A stretch of 8,398 nt of DNA from Bacteroidales bacterium (lineage in GTDB: Bacteria > Bacteroidota > Bacteroidia > Bacteroidales > SM23-62). The stretch lies in assembly GCA_016783865.1 (NCBI GenBank), contig JADHVS010000191.1, positions 1 through 8,398 on the forward strand, in the 5' to 3' direction. The position numbers and the translations under genes are program-made. Shown piece by piece: positions 7,448 through 8,398 of this stretch. The notes below the pieces were generated by a model. It had not been told where the DNA came from. It searched no databases and worked only from the letters and a program-made list of their open reading frames with translations. Within the stretch, counting starts at the first letter, position 1. Each line of letters starts with the position of its first letter.

Positions 7448-8398
7448 AAAAAAACAACTAAGTTGTTTGTTATTACTTTGTTCTTGCTCTCTATGAGTAC
7501 TATTGCGTTTGCACAAAACGCACCAATTGATTTTGAACCAGGTGGATATGGAGCCGACTGGACATGGACGGTGTTTGAGAATGATACAAATCCACCGGTT
7601 GAGATCATCGCTAATCCCGATGTTTCTGCTCCAAATACATCAGCAACTGTGGCAAAATTCACTGCATTAGAGACAGGTCAGCCCTGGGCAGGATGTGAAA
7701 CCTTGCACGGTTCTGATATTGGAACATTCAACCTGGACGAAACAAACTGTACTATTAAAATCATGGTCTACAAACCGGTAATTAGTGATGTCGGTATCAA
7801 ACTAGTGAAACCTGATGGCTGGTCGATGGGAGAAATAAAAGTTGCAAATACGGTCATCAATGAATGGGAAGAGCTTACATTTGATTTTTCTAGTCAAATA
7901 TCAGATGGATATGATCAAATAGTAATCTTCCCGGATTTTGATCTGGCAGGTAGAACTCAGGATAATACTTGTTATTTCGATAATATTACTTTTTCTGAGC
8001 AAATTATCCCTGAAGGTCCCACCGAACCTGCACCGACACCTACTCATAACCCAACTGATGTATTTTCCATTTACAGCGATGCATATACAGATCTTGCTAA
8101 TACCAACTTTGATCCGAACTGGGGACAAGCTACTATTGTCACAGTAAATTATCAGGTGAGTGGGGATAACACCTTAAGATATCAATCACTCAACTATCAA
8201 GGTACAAACTTGGGCAGCCCTGATGGTGGTGTTCCACAGGATGTTTCTGAGTATGATTATCTGCATGTTGATTTTTGGACAGCAAATGCAACTGCATTGA
8301 ACTTCTTTGTGCTAGATCAAACTGCTGGGGAAGTGTTTTACTCATTACCAATAACAACTGAAGAATGGATTGGTGTAGAAATTCCTTTAAGCTATTTC
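7403..8398 (+). CDS. N-terminal part of a third secreted A-B domain protein (3' end outside window)
   Basis: An open frame of 332 codons runs to the last base of the window without a stop. It starts 29 bases after the GH81 stop, so the two genes probably share a transcript. After the repeated lysine-rich heptads comes a signal peptide (KKTTKLFVITLFLLSMSTIAFA, cleavage about residue 37 counted from ATG 7403). Domain A follows directly at about 41-200 (PIDFEPGGYGADWTWTVFEN, WEELTFDFS, PDFDLAGRTQDN, CYFDNITF), then a Pro/Thr linker and most of domain B (FSIYSDAYTDL, FDPNWGQATIVT, YLHVDFWT, WIGVEIPL). No catalytic domain precedes domain A, as in the 849-2915 gene, so this is probably another non-catalytic binding protein; an enzyme domain further downstream cannot be excluded. 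The start could be 7403, 7424 or 7445. Confidence 0.88.
   Translation, partial: MKTKGKKMKTQREKMKKTTKLFVITLFLLSMSTIAFAQNAPIDFEPGGYGADWTWTVFENDTNPPVEIIANPDVSAPNTSATVAKFTALETGQPWAGCETLHGSDIGTFNLDETNCTIKIMVYKPVISDVGIKLVKPDGWSMGEIKVANTVINEWEELTFDFSSQISDGYDQIVIFPDFDLAGRTQDNTCYFDNITFSEQIIPEGPTEPAPTPTHNPTDVFSIYSDAYTDLANTNFDPNWGQATIVTVNYQVSGDNTLRYQSLNYQGTNLGSPDGGVPQDVSEYDYLHVDFWTANATALNFFVLDQTAGEVFYSLPITTEEWIGVEIPLSYF

Noticed and set aside
7294..7662. 122-codon minus-strand open frame with a hydrophobic stretch
   Set aside because: It is antisense to the GH81 end, the A-rich leader and the signal peptide of the next gene; the Phe/Ser-rich stretch is just the complement of the A/G-rich leader.
7938..8147. 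Short + strand frame in another phase
   Set aside because: It overlaps the third cassette gene, whose domain A and B motifs are clear in the main frame.
1..8398. CRISPR arrays, tRNA/rRNA genes, insertion sequences, dockerin or cohesin modules
   Set aside because: No regularly spaced repeats, cloverleaf-like segments, transposase motifs or dockerin/cohesin motifs were seen.

Overview
The window is AT-rich bacterial DNA with every recognisable gene on the + strand. It holds the end of one gene, two complete genes, and the start of a fourth that runs off the right edge. The likely source is a bacterium of the FCB (Fibrobacterota-Chlorobiota-Bacteroidota) superphylum. The first gene ends in a Por/type IX secretion (T9SS) type A sorting domain and carries an 'LPVELSAFTA' segment typical of such proteins. 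The clear AAAGGA/AAAGGAG ribosome binding sites are unusual for Bacteroidota proper and fit related phyla such as Cloacimonadota better. That placement is an inference. The load of secreted beta-1,3-glucan enzyme and carbohydrate-binding-like domains suggests an organism that meets laminarin or a similar beta-1,3-glucan.

Layout: (i) 1-627 is the C-terminus of a T9SS-exported protein. (ii) 628-848 is a spacer with a perfect 17-bp inverted repeat, then the leader of the next gene. (iii) 849-2915 encodes a 688-residue secreted protein with no catalytic domain, built as signal peptide, domain A, domain B, cadherin-like domain C, domain D and FN3. A and B/D look like carbohydrate-binding-type beta-sandwiches; B and D resemble each other. 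(iv) 2916-3146 is a spacer with a terminator-like hairpin and a second long hairpin close to the next start. (v) 3147-7373 encodes a 1408-residue secreted GH81 endo-beta-1,3-glucanase with all expected active-site residues, and its C-terminal half repeats the A-B-C-D-FN3 architecture of the preceding protein. (vi) 29 bases later, at 7403, a third A-B protein begins; its leader DNA is identical over 34 bases to that of the 849 gene.

How it fits together: the enzyme, its non-catalytic look-alike and the third paralogue look like a beta-1,3-glucan binding and degradation locus. The GH81 domain would cut the glucan, and the shared A-D modules would bind it on the enzyme and on separate proteins. 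No SusC/SusD pair is seen here. The main curiosities are the catalytic/non-catalytic twin architecture, the iterated ribosome-binding-site plus ATG modules in front of two genes, and the hairpins in the spacers.
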